Of a stretch of 64,000 nt of DNA, positions 17,490 to 25,506 are shown piece by piece. A model generated the notes under the pieces. It made no database searches. It was not told where the DNA came from and saw nothing but the letters and a program-made list of their open reading frames with translations. The stretch spans positions 1-64,000 of the forward strand of contig CABZCA010000001.1 in NCBI GenBank assembly GCA_902524115.1, given 5' to 3'. Position 1 is the stretch's first letter. Each line of letters starts with the position of its first letter. The position numbers and the translations under genes were made by a program. This DNA is from an uncultured Pelagibacteraceae bacterium. GTDB lineage: Bacteria; Pseudomonadota; Alphaproteobacteria; Pelagibacterales; Pelagibacteraceae.

Positions 17490-18367
17490 TATTTTTCCCA
17501 AGAATAAACAATGCCTGGTTCAGGTTCAAAAATTTTTGCATTATTTACATTTGGTAAATGTGCCATCGCTTGAAACTCTGATGAAATTGCTACATAGTCT
17601 TTTGTTTCAGCGATAACAGCAGGCTTGCATGCAATCTCATCTCTTAGAACTGCAAAACCACTATGTGTTCCTGCAATAAAAGTATAAAATCCATCCAGAT
17701 CGCTTAAACCTTTATTTAATGTTTGTTTTAAATTTCTTTTTTTTAAACTATCTGAAATATAACCAGCTGCTACTTCAGTATCATTATCAGAATTAAATAT
17801 AGAACCATTTTTTTTTAATTTTCTTCTTAGATTATTATGATTAGATAAAGATCCATTATGCACTAAGCATTCATCTTCACCTGTAGAGTAGGGGTGAGAG
17901 CCGTTTGTTGTAATTGCACTTTCTGTTGCCATTCTCGTATGACCAATCGCATGAGTTCCGGAAAAATTATCTAAATTAAATTTTTTCACAACATTGCTTG
18001 GACTTCCAACTTGTTTAAATATTTCAATTGATTTCCCGTAACCAACTAGTGATATTTCCACAAAACTCTCTAAAATAGGGAGAATTTTGTTAGGTTTTTC
18101 AATAGATTTTAAAATTATGTGGTCAGAATTCTTTTCAATGTTTGTAAAATTCAATTTTTTTTTAATTTCTTTTTTGAATTTTTCGAAACTCATTTCATTT
18201 AAACAAATAGAATATTTATAAATTTTATTTTTATCACTGTTATAAATTGCAAAACCTGCACTATCAGGACCCCTAGACTCCATACTGACTAACATTTTAG
18301 AAAGCATTTCCCCTAAGGATTTTTCAAATTTTTTAGATTTTAGATAAATTCCAACGATGCCACACAT
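17489..18367 (-). CDS. mgsA: N-methylglutamate synthase subunit A (class II glutamine-amidotransferase domain)
   Basis: This 292-residue protein begins M-C-G-I-V-G, exposing Cys2 as the N-terminal nucleophile of class II (Ntn) amidotransferases after Met removal. Further family blocks are R-G-P-D-S-A-G-F-A near 34, G-H-T-R-M-A-T-E near 142, H-P-Y-S and V-H-N-G-S-L-S-N-H near 170, and N-D-T-E-V-A-A. In MgsABC this subunit would cleave the gamma-glutamyl amide and channel methylamine to the FMN subunit. It starts nine bases after a 51-residue microprotein gene and is coupled to mgsB. Confidence 0.87.
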   Translation of the reverse strand: MCGIVGIYLKSKKFEKSLGEMLSKMLVSMESRGPDSAGFAIYNSDKNKIYKYSICLNEMSFEKFKKEIKKKLNFTNIEKNSDHIILKSIEKPNKILPILESFVEISLVGYGKSIEIFKQVGSPSNVVKKFNLDNFSGTHAIGHTRMATESAITTNGSHPYSTGEDECLVHNGSLSNHNNLRRKLKKNGSIFNSDNDTEVAAGYISDSLKKRNLKQTLNKGLSDLDGFYTFIAGTHSGFAVLRDEIACKPAVIAETKDYVAISSEFQAMAHLPNVNNAKIFEPEPGIVYSWEK

Positions 18368-18376
18368 ATATAAGTT

Positions 18377-18532
18377 TTAAAATAGTGATAATAATTGGTC
18401 TTTATAGTAAAGCACATTGACTATAACAATGATAATGATTGCGGCAAAGACACCATATTTAGCTTTTGGCCAAGCTAATCTAGCCATTCTACTTGGAGTT
18501 TTATTTGATTGATTTTTATTTTGATCACTCAT
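18377..18532 (-). CDS. 51-residue single-span membrane microprotein between amt and mgsA
   Basis: This short frame encodes M-S-D-Q-N-K-N-Q-S-N, then a basic segment R-M-A-R-L-A-W-P-K-A-K, one strongly hydrophobic helix at about residues 28-42, and the tail Y-Y-K-D-Q-L-L-S-L-F. The positive-inside rule predicts a cytosolic N-terminus. It sits between the 78-residue membrane protein and mgsA, nine bases from the latter, and in the same direction. No clear Shine-Dalgarno is visible, but a 9-bp hairpin lies just upstream (18542-18565). I do not recognise the family. The topology and placement suggest a real gene, perhaps a partner of the Amt channel. Confidence 0.6.
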   Translation of the reverse strand: MSDQNKNQSNKTPSRMARLAWPKAKYGVFAAIIIIVIVNVLYYKDQLLSLF

Positions 18533-18541
18533 TAAGATTAA

Positions 18542-18565
18542 GGGCGCAAAATATAATTTGCGCCC
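18542..18565 (-). terminator. Stem-loop between the 78-aa gene and the 51-aa gene
   Basis: A perfect 9-bp inverted repeat, GGGCGCAAA / TTTGCGCCC, with a six-base loop stands out in this AT-rich sequence. It lies in the 47-base gap between the two microprotein genes. On the - strand the stem is followed by TTAATCTTAA, a weak U-tract, so it is a leaky terminator, an attenuator or an mRNA-stabilising stem. It could allow amt and the 78-residue gene to be expressed more strongly than mgsABC-gmaS. Confidence 0.6.
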
Positions 18566-18579
18566 CTATAAAGTTTTAT

Positions 18580-18816
18580 TTAACCTTCCGTTATATTACT
18601 TTTCCAAGCATTAGAACTAGGTTTTCTTCTAGCGAGTTTTTCAAGTTTATCGCTTTCTTGCCTAGAACTTATAACCGTCCAGCCAATCCAAATTATAACA
18701 AGTATTATAACTAAGATACCTTCAGATCCAGCGCCTGGAAATATTGGTCCAGCAGCACCACCTTCTGCTTTACTAGCAGCAGTTAAATGATCTATCCAAT
18801 TATTTACTGTAGCCAT
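18580..18816 (-). CDS. 78-residue single-span membrane protein downstream of amt
   Basis: The gene has a strong Shine-Dalgarno (AAAGGAGG) seven bases before its ATG. The product starts with a polar segment containing G-G-A-A-G-P-I-F-P-G-A-G-S, has one hydrophobic helix at about 33-49 (I-L-V-I-I-L-V-I-I-W-I-G-W), and ends in a basic tail with R-R-K-P-S-S. I do not recognise the family. It directly follows the Amt gene by 11 bases, and no PII (GlnK) gene, the usual Amt partner, is present in this window. An Amt-associated role is inference only. Confidence 0.7.
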   Translation of the reverse strand: MATVNNWIDHLTAASKAEGGAAGPIFPGAGSEGILVIILVIIWIGWTVISSRQESDKLEKLARRKPSSNAWKSNITEG

Positions 18817-18827
18817 GTTTTCCTCCT

Positions 18828-20228
18828 TTAACTACTTGAAGAAGCAACAGCTTTTTCATCTTCTTTTGCCTCCTCCATTATTTGATAGTCCAATCCTGCT
18901 AACTCAACTTCTCTTGGTATACGTAGTTTGCCCATACCATTAAGAACTTTAGCAATAATCCAACCAGGAATCATTCCAAGCACAAAAAACATTATTAATG
19001 CACCAATAAACATCCCTAATGGATTAATAGCAGCATATGTAGATCCATCCCACATTGCACCAACACTGTAACCTGATGAAGGATATCCATTTAGGACAAA
19101 CCCACAAATTACAAGACCAGCAAAGCCTGCATAACCATGAACTGCAACAGCTCCAACTGCATCATCAATTTTGAACTTACGTTCAACCCAATAATGTAGT
19201 TTGTAAGCTATAACTACCCCGATCATACCAATAATTAATGATTGAATTGGATGATAAAGATCGTTTCCTGCTGAAGCACATATTATTCCAGCTAGTCCAC
19301 TTGAGTATGTCCAGAAAGGATCACCTTTTGATATTACGTAACCAGCTAACAATCCTCCTGATAATGACATCAAGAAGTTCATAGTTATTCCACTTAATGT
19401 CGTTGGAGTGTAGTATATGTTAGTAGCAGTAAAGAAAGTTACACCTTCCATTCCATATTCAGGCCCTAAGTCATAAATTGGAACATTACAAGCCGCGTAG
19501 AAACCCCAAAAACCTGTATAAATTAAGAATAATCCAACAGTTACTAACCAAGGATTTCTTGGTCCAATGTTTCTAGGTTCACCACTTGATGAAAATTTTC
19601 CAATTCTTGGACCTAATACAGCAAGCACACCTAAAGCAAATCCTCCTGCTACAGCGTGAATTACCCCCGATGCATATGCATCATGATATCCAAGTATTTT
19701 TAACATCCACCCATCAAAGTGCCATCCCCATGCAGCATCTATACTCCAAAATACTGATCCAATTGCAATGGCAAGAATTCCAAATGCAAAAGTTGTTATT
19801 CTTTCAATAACTGCACCTGATACTATTGAAGCAGCTGTCCAGGAGAATAAAAGGAACGCTGCCCAAAATACTCCCATGATGTGATCGTTAAGCGTAATAG
19901 CCATAAACTCGTTTGTGGGATTAGCTAAATCATTTGCACCAAATCCACCTCCGAGAACAAGCCCAGTACTTTCTGTCATTATTGATGGAGCTAATCCAGG
20001 TCCTGTTGGAAAAGCCCAATATATCCACCAACCAAATAAAAACCAAGTTACCGTTACCAAAGGTATCAGCATTGTATTTTTCATTAATGTATGTTGATGG
20101 TGTTTGTAACGCGATGCTCCAACTTCATACATACAAAATCCTACATGGATAAGAAACATAAGTACTACTGTTATCCAATAGTAAAATTCTGTAAATATGG
20201 TTTGTAACGCATCAATTTGACTAGTCAT
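18828..20228 (-). CDS. amt: Amt-family ammonium (possibly methylammonium) transporter
   Basis: This 466-residue polytopic protein of about 11 membrane helices belongs to the Amt/MEP/Rh family, which conducts ammonium across the inner membrane. Family features include G-F-C-M-Y-E-V-G-A near residue 30, the H-A-V-A-G-G-F-A-L-G twin-His region near 190, and V-A-V-H-G-Y-A-G near 360. The extracytosolic loop near residue 70 differs from canonical AmtB. The gene has a good GGAGG ribosome-binding site. Being placed ahead of mgsABC-gmaS, it may carry methylammonium or recapture ammonia released by the pathway. The C-terminus ends in a short acidic and Ser-rich tail. Confidence 0.9.
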   Translation of the reverse strand: MTSQIDALQTIFTEFYYWITVVLMFLIHVGFCMYEVGASRYKHHQHTLMKNTMLIPLVTVTWFLFGWWIYWAFPTGPGLAPSIMTESTGLVLGGGFGANDLANPTNEFMAITLNDHIMGVFWAAFLLFSWTAASIVSGAVIERITTFAFGILAIAIGSVFWSIDAAWGWHFDGWMLKILGYHDAYASGVIHAVAGGFALGVLAVLGPRIGKFSSSGEPRNIGPRNPWLVTVGLFLIYTGFWGFYAACNVPIYDLGPEYGMEGVTFFTATNIYYTPTTLSGITMNFLMSLSGGLLAGYVISKGDPFWTYSSGLAGIICASAGNDLYHPIQSLIIGMIGVVIAYKLHYWVERKFKIDDAVGAVAVHGYAGFAGLVICGFVLNGYPSSGYSVGAMWDGSTYAAINPLGMFIGALIMFFVLGMIPGWIIAKVLNGMGKLRIPREVELAGLDYQIMEEAKEDEKAVASSSS

Positions 20229-20359
20229 TTCAAACCTCCATTAAATTTAATAATAAAATATTAATTAAAGAAATATTTACATCAATAGATAATAAGCTCA
20301 AAATAGGCTAGAAATTTGAGCAAGACAACTTGTGGTATATATAAAATTAGTGATTGATT
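20229..20359 (-). promoter_or_regulatory. Amt upstream region with a weak inverted repeat
   Basis: This 131-base gap separates the 135-residue gene from amt on the - strand. It has one inverted repeat, GCTCAAA (20296-20302) with TTTGAGC (20315-20321), followed on the - strand by TTATTATC, which could be a weak terminator for the upstream module. The remainder is AT-rich and probably holds the amt promoter. No NtrC-type or sigma-54 site was found by eye. Confidence 0.35.
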
Positions 20360-20767
20360 CTAAAATTTTCTGTATGCTTTTTTTAGATCTACCAAAGGAT
20401 GATTTGGAGACATTTGAAACTTAATCAACAACTCTCTTGCTATCATGTCTCTGTCTTGCTGGTTGTTTGGTAATTTAATTTTTTTTGGAATTGTGACCCA
20501 ACCATTTGCATTTCTATCAAACACTGCTGGTCTATCTTCTTCATATCCCATGTGAACATCTTCCAACCAATTTAAATCATCCCAACCCATTGCTTCAATA
20601 TATTTTTTTAAGAATGGAGTAATCCTTGAATAGTCTGGTAATAAATTTACATCATACCTATAACCAATGGTTTGACCTATCATCTTTTCTCGAGCGGTCT
20701 CTTTTTTTTTACCTAACTGACCTTTGACTGTTTTTTTGCTCGATTTTTTATTTTTTTTCTTTGGCAT
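20360..20767 (-). CDS. 135-residue protein of unknown function ending the second synthetase module
   Basis: I do not recognise this protein. Residues 1-25 are extremely Lys-rich, as in nucleic-acid-binding or ribosome-associated tails. The rest is a soluble mixed helix/strand segment with Y-R-Y-D-V-N-L-L-P-D-Y, M-G-W-D-D-L-N-W-L-E-D-V, D-R-N-A-N-G-W-V-T-I-P and a C-terminal helix. No Cys, signal peptide or membrane segment is present. It begins two bases after the second FMN-domain gene, so it is very probably part of that operon and may be a subunit or assembly factor of the complex. The left (mgs) module has no counterpart. Confidence 0.65.
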   Translation of the reverse strand: MPKKKNKKSSKKTVKGQLGKKKETAREKMIGQTIGYRYDVNLLPDYSRITPFLKKYIEAMGWDDLNWLEDVHMGYEEDRPAVFDRNANGWVTIPKKIKLPNNQQDRDMIARELLIKFQMSPNHPLVDLKKAYRKF

Positions 20768-20769
20768 AA

Positions 20770-22164
20770 TTATATTTTATGAAAATCGTCGACTCCTACC
20801 GTATGATTTGTACCAGAAAGAGGTACTTTTGCTAAAGCAGATGCTTCCATTGTTAAAGCTGCCATATCTTCTGGCTCTAATGAATGGATATTTGTTTTAC
20901 CACAAGCTCTAGCTAATAACTGAGCTTCTAACGTCATGGTATGTAAGTAATTATATACTCTAAGAGCTGCTTCATCTGGATTTAGTCTTTTCCTTAACTT
21001 AGGATCTTGAGTAGCAACACCAACTGGGCAACGACCAGTATGACAGTGATAACAATGACCTGCTGGCACTCCCATTTCTTTTTCAAAATTAGACTCTGGA
21101 ATTTCTTTATTACAGTTTAGTGCAATCATAGCTCCAGTACCTATAGCGATAGCATCTGCTCCAAGAGCTAGTGCTTTTGCCATATCGGCTCCATCTCTAA
21201 CACCACCTGCATAAATAAGAGTAACTTTACCAGTCTTTCCAACATCATCTATTGCTCTTCTTGCTTCTCGAATTGCGGCTATTCCAGGTATACCCGTGTT
21301 TGCTGCTGCGATGTGTGGACCAGCACCTGTTGAGCCTTCCATACCATCTAGATAAATAGAGTCAGGATCACATTTTGCTGCCATACGAACATCATCATAA
21401 ACTTTTGCTGCTCCAAGTTTTAATTGTATTGGAACTTTATTTTTTGTTAACTCTCTTAGCTCTTGAACTTTTAAAGCTAAGTCATCTGGTCCTAACCAAT
21501 CAGGATGTCTTGCAGGAGATCTTTGATCAATACCAGCTGGTAATGATCTCATCTCTGCTACTTGGTCAGTAACTTTTTGACCCATCAAGTGTCCACCCAT
21601 TCCAACTTTTTGACCTTGACCAATGAACACTTCAATTCCATCAGCAAGCTGTGCATGATGAGGATTAAATCCATATCTTGATTGAATACATTGATAGTAC
21701 CATTTTTCTGAGTATCTTCTTTCATCAGGTATCATTCCACCTTCACCCGAACATGTTGCACTACCTGCCATAGTTGCACCTCTTGCAAGTGCTGTTTTTG
21801 CTTCATACGATAAAGCTCCAAAACTCATACCTGTAATATAAACTGGTATATCTAATTCAACTGGGTTTTCACATCTTGGACCAATGATGGTTTTTGTCTC
21901 ACACTTTTCTCTGTAACCTTCAATTACAAATCTTGTAAGGGTACCAGGTAAAAAAACTAAATCGTCAAACGTAGGAATTTTTTTCATTAGAGCCATACCT
22001 CTCATTCGGTATCTTCCTAACTGAGCTTTAATATGAATGTCGTCTATTACTTCAGGTGTAAATATAGCGTTATAACCTAGTAAACTTTTATTTCTTTTTG
22101 AGAATTCACTTCCACCATTACCATTGGAATGTCCGTTTGATTTTCCGTTTTTTTTCTTTGCCAT
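20770..22164 (-). CDS. Second FMN glutamate-synthase-domain protein (mgsC/GlxD-like paralogue)
   Basis: This 464-residue protein is a paralogue of the mgsC product, with matching barrel motifs: G-M-S-F-G-A-L-S, G-M-G-G-H-L-M-G-Q-K-V, Y-L-D-G-M-E-G-S-T-G-A-G and G-G-V-R-D-G-A-D-M-A-K-A-L. Unlike mgsC it retains a cysteine cluster, C-Y-H-C-H-T-G-R-C-P-V-G, at about residue 375, expected to hold a [3Fe-4S] cluster as in glutamate synthase. The N-terminus carries a Gly/Asn/Ser-rich extension. Its ATG overlaps the stop of the GXGXG gene (TAATG). It probably produces glutamate or an N-substituted glutamate from a gamma-glutamyl amide; the substrate is unknown. Confidence 0.82.
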   Translation of the reverse strand: MAKKKNGKSNGHSNGNGGSEFSKRNKSLLGYNAIFTPEVIDDIHIKAQLGRYRMRGMALMKKIPTFDDLVFLPGTLTRFVIEGYREKCETKTIIGPRCENPVELDIPVYITGMSFGALSYEAKTALARGATMAGSATCSGEGGMIPDERRYSEKWYYQCIQSRYGFNPHHAQLADGIEVFIGQGQKVGMGGHLMGQKVTDQVAEMRSLPAGIDQRSPARHPDWLGPDDLALKVQELRELTKNKVPIQLKLGAAKVYDDVRMAAKCDPDSIYLDGMEGSTGAGPHIAAANTGIPGIAAIREARRAIDDVGKTGKVTLIYAGGVRDGADMAKALALGADAIAIGTGAMIALNCNKEIPESNFEKEMGVPAGHCYHCHTGRCPVGVATQDPKLRKRLNPDEAALRVYNYLHTMTLEAQLLARACGKTNIHSLEPEDMAALTMEASALAKVPLSGTNHTVGVDDFHKI

Positions 22165-23018
22165 TAAATTGCTCCTTTTTTCTCAGTTGGTTCTAAAGCG
22201 TCGTAATTCCAGAGTTTTTTACCTGCAACTACTTTTGTCATCTTTGAAATATCAAAATTTTCGCCAATTTCAGCGACTTTAAGTTTTCTTTTAATCCAAT
22301 CTATATCACTTTTTGTCATAGGTGACTCAATCGCATCACTTCCAAATGATCCAATTTTTCCACCCACATAAATAGTTCCATCGTACATAGAGTCCCCAAG
22401 GTTTATACCAACATTACCTAAAATTATTATTCTACCTCTTTGCATCATAAATCCAGTGAATGCTCCAGCGTCACCACCAACGATAATTGTTCCACCTTTT
22501 TGATCAATTCCTGTTCTAGCACCAACGCTACCTTTGCATATTAAATCTCCACCTCTAACTGCTGCACCAAAACATGATCCTGCATTTTTTTCTATTACTA
22601 CTTTTCCTGCCATCATGTTTTCTGCACACGACCATCCAACTCTACCATTAATTCTTACTGTTGGACCATCAATAGAACCAACGCCAAAATAACCCAAACT
22701 TCCTTCAAATATTAAATTCAATTTATTCAACACTCCAACACCTAAACTATGTTTTCCTTGTGGGTTCTTTATAACTATTGTTCCATAACCTTGACTCATA
22801 AGCTCATCAATTTTTTTGTTTGCCTCTTTGCAATCTAGATCATTTACATCAAGATCAATTCTTTTATTAAAATCTACATCATAAGTTCCCCAATAATAAA
22901 AGTTCTCTGCTTCATCTGGATTGAAAAATTTTTGTTGTGTTTTTCCTGTTAAGACTTCACTGTGAAGTCCCATTGATTGGGCTTTAGTTTTATTCTCGTT
23001 AGTTTTTATATTTGCCAT
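22164..23018 (-). CDS. Second GXGXG-domain protein (mgsB/GlxC-like paralogue)
   Basis: This 284-residue protein has the same right-handed beta-helix as mgsB (for example G-R-V-G-W-S-C-A-E-N-M-M-A-G-K-V and R-G-R-I-I-I-L-G-N-V-G). It carries an N-terminal extension of about 50 residues with N-P-D-E-A-E-N-F-Y-Y-W-G-T-Y-D-V-D. Its ATG lies inside the last codons of the amidotransferase gene, a 13-base overlap, so the two subunits are translationally coupled. The longer N-terminus separates this module from the left one and may contact a different partner. Confidence 0.82.
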   Translation of the reverse strand: MANIKTNENKTKAQSMGLHSEVLTGKTQQKFFNPDEAENFYYWGTYDVDFNKRIDLDVNDLDCKEANKKIDELMSQGYGTIVIKNPQGKHSLGVGVLNKLNLIFEGSLGYFGVGSIDGPTVRINGRVGWSCAENMMAGKVVIEKNAGSCFGAAVRGGDLICKGSVGARTGIDQKGGTIIVGGDAGAFTGFMMQRGRIIILGNVGINLGDSMYDGTIYVGGKIGSFGSDAIESPMTKSDIDWIKRKLKVAEIGENFDISKMTKVVAGKKLWNYDALEPTEKKGAI

Positions 23019-23947
23019 ACTTTTACCTCTCCATCAAAAGGATCGTAAGTGTCAATTTCGTGGGGCAATATAGATCTTATTGCTATTTCCTCAGATCCCA
23101 TTGCAACCAAATCATCGGACTCGTATAGAACTAATGGTTTAGCTGCCATCGTATCTTTTGCCATTCCTAAAGAATCTTTTGTTGCTACAAAATAAGTAAA
23201 TACACCATCTAATCCTGATAAACTGTCTTTCATACCTTCTTCTAATGTTGCTCCATTTCTCATTTTCTCTGCTAAATAAACAGCTATCAGCTCAGAATCA
23301 CACTCAGACATAAATCTCATGCCTTTATTCTCTAACACTCTTCTATTATTCCAGTAATTTGTTAATTGACCATTATGCACAACTGAAACATCGCTAAAAG
23401 GATATCCCCAAAAAGGGTGAGCAGATTTGATATCTACACCTGACTCAGTTGCCATTCTAGCATGACCTATAGCGTGAGTTCCTCTCACTTTGCCAAGATC
23501 ATATCTGTCTAAAACCTCCTGAGCGTCTCCTAAATCTTTTATTAGTTCAAGAGATTTTCCAATGGATAATATTTCAACACTTTCGATACTCTCAATTTTC
23601 TTTGAAAAATCCATTAAATCCTCGTCGTATTGCATTTCGTATCTATAAGAGTAGGGGGTTAATTTTTTTTCTTTTAATACTTTTGCACCAAGACTTTTTA
23701 ACATCTGATCAACAAGCTCTTTTCTTTTGTCATAAACACTCTCGTCTTCATTTATAGAAGAACTACCTTCACCGACATTTTCTCCAACTTTAAATCTCAT
23801 TATAAAGTTTTGACCATCGTTATCTGCATAAAGAGCATAACCTGTTGAGTCAGGTCCTCTATGCTTTAAGGCCTGAAGCATTGCTTGTAATTCATTTCCT
23901 ACGTTAGAGGATTTTCCCCTATGGATAAGACCAGCTATTCCGCACAT
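23006..23947 (-). CDS. Second class II amidotransferase-domain protein (mgsA/GlxB-like paralogue)
   Basis: This 313-residue protein starts M-C-G-I-A-G with Cys2 as the presumed nucleophile. It keeps R-G-P-D-S-T-G-Y-A near 33, G-H-A-R-M-A-T-E near 166, H-P-F-W-G and V-H-N-G-Q-L-T-N-Y near 190, and E-C-D-S-E-L-I-A-V. It should release an amine or ammonia from a gamma-glutamyl amide for the FMN subunit. A good ribosome-binding site (AAGGAG) precedes the ATG. It lies 22 bases after the synthetase gene, whose product presumably makes its substrate. Confidence 0.83.
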   Translation of the reverse strand: MCGIAGLIHRGKSSNVGNELQAMLQALKHRGPDSTGYALYADNDGQNFIMRFKVGENVGEGSSSINEDESVYDKRKELVDQMLKSLGAKVLKEKKLTPYSYRYEMQYDEDLMDFSKKIESIESVEILSIGKSLELIKDLGDAQEVLDRYDLGKVRGTHAIGHARMATESGVDIKSAHPFWGYPFSDVSVVHNGQLTNYWNNRRVLENKGMRFMSECDSELIAVYLAEKMRNGATLEEGMKDSLSGLDGVFTYFVATKDSLGMAKDTMAAKPLVLYESDDLVAMGSEEIAIRSILPHEIDTYDPFDGEVKVWQI

Positions 23948-23969
23948 ATTTCTCCTTAACTAAATTTGT

Positions 23970-25439
23970 CTATGGTAGGCAATCCAAATAAGTATCTAGA
24001 TCCCATTGAGTTGTTGCACCTAAAAATCTTTCCCACTCATCGTTTTTATACCAATGAAATATTTTATACATCTCATCTGGCATTGCGGATTGAATAACTT
24101 TGTCATCTGCTAAACGATCTAAAGCCTCACCAAGACTTAAAGGTAATTTTTTTACATTTTTTCCAGCCTTTTGAGCTTCATAAATATTTCTAGACTCGGG
24201 TTTTCCTGGATCTATTTTATTAGATATTCCATCATCGAAAGCTTTTAATAAACCTGCACCCATTAAGTATGGGTTATGCATTGAGTCTACAGATCTATAT
24301 TCAAACCTACCTGGGGCTGAAACTCTTAATCCACAGGTTCTATTTTGATAACCCCAATCAGCATAAACTGGTGCCCAAAAACCTTGATCCCATAATCTTC
24401 TATATGAGTTAACCGTTGATGATCCAATTGCAGTTAATGCACCTAGATGTTTCATTACTCCACCAATAGATTTTAAACCAACTTTACCTGGTAACTGAAC
24501 ATCTTTTGTATCAGGCATAAAAGTGTTAGTTCCACCTTCTACATAAGTAAATACTTCATCCATGCCTGGTAAAGATTTGTGACCCAATTTATTTACCTTA
24601 TCTTTTCCACCTGTCCATAAAGACATATTGGTATGACAACCACTAGCTGATACTCCCATAAAAGGTTTTGTCATAAAACATGCAATTAAATTAAATTCTC
24701 TTGCAACTTGAGCGCAAATTTGTCTGTAAGTAGATAATCTATCTGCATTTCTTAAAACATCATCATACATCCAGTTTAACTCTAGTTGTCCAGGGGCATC
24801 TTCATGGTCACCTTGAATCATGTCAAATCCCATAGCTCTTGCATATTCCATTACTCTCATAAATACAGGTCTTAAAGACTCGAATTGATCTATGTGATAA
24901 CAATATGGTTTAGAAAAACCCTTACCAGTTGGAGTTCCATCATCGTTTCTAGTCAACCACATCATTTCTGGTTCAGTTCCAACTCTTAGTTGGTAACCAT
25001 GTTTTTTCTTAAATTCTTTTGCAATAATTCTTAAATTACCTCTGCAATCTGATGTTAAGTGACCACCTGGATTTTCTCTTTCTTCTCTATTTCTAAAACA
25101 AGTTACAAAAACTCTCGCAACTTTTTTATCCCAAGGTAGTTGGCAAAAAGTTTCAGGATCTGGTATTCCAACCAATTCTTTAGCCTCCGGACCATATCCT
25201 ATATAATTATTATGACGATCTAAGAATAAATTAGCAGTTGCTCCATAAACTAATTGAAAACCTTTTTCGCATGTTCTTTCCCAATGATCTGCAGGAATTC
25301 CTTTACCAACAACTCTTCCTGTTACTGAAATGAATTGAAAAAAAATATAATCAATTTTTAGTTCATTTATTTTAGCTCTAACTTGTTTAACTAGTTTGGC
25401 TCTACCCGGTTGATTAACATGTTTCTCTAGATCAGTCAT
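23970..25439 (-). CDS. Second glutamine-synthetase-like ligase of unknown amine specificity
   Basis: This 489-residue protein is a glutamine-synthetase homologue distinct from gmaS and about 50 residues longer. Active-site blocks are present: R-V-G-T-E-P-E-M-M near 178, G-D-H-E-D-A-P-G-Q-L-E-L-N-W near 236, G-C-H-T-N-M-S-L-W near 290, N-S-Y-R-R-L and R-F-E-Y-R. The amine-binding region differs from both canonical GlnA and GmaS, so the ligated amine could be ammonia, an alkylamine or another primary amine. It has a strong AGGGGG ribosome-binding site. It heads the second split glutamate synthase genes and follows a FAD oxidoreductase, which suggests one pathway. Confidence 0.83.
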   Translation of the reverse strand: MTDLEKHVNQPGRAKLVKQVRAKINELKIDYIFFQFISVTGRVVGKGIPADHWERTCEKGFQLVYGATANLFLDRHNNYIGYGPEAKELVGIPDPETFCQLPWDKKVARVFVTCFRNREERENPGGHLTSDCRGNLRIIAKEFKKKHGYQLRVGTEPEMMWLTRNDDGTPTGKGFSKPYCYHIDQFESLRPVFMRVMEYARAMGFDMIQGDHEDAPGQLELNWMYDDVLRNADRLSTYRQICAQVAREFNLIACFMTKPFMGVSASGCHTNMSLWTGGKDKVNKLGHKSLPGMDEVFTYVEGGTNTFMPDTKDVQLPGKVGLKSIGGVMKHLGALTAIGSSTVNSYRRLWDQGFWAPVYADWGYQNRTCGLRVSAPGRFEYRSVDSMHNPYLMGAGLLKAFDDGISNKIDPGKPESRNIYEAQKAGKNVKKLPLSLGEALDRLADDKVIQSAMPDEMYKIFHWYKNDEWERFLGATTQWDLDTYLDCLP

Positions 25440-25506
25440 ATTCCCCCTTAAGAATTTTTAGACCAAAAAGTTAACTGAAAAAAAAACATCTGTCTACTTA
25501 GATAAA

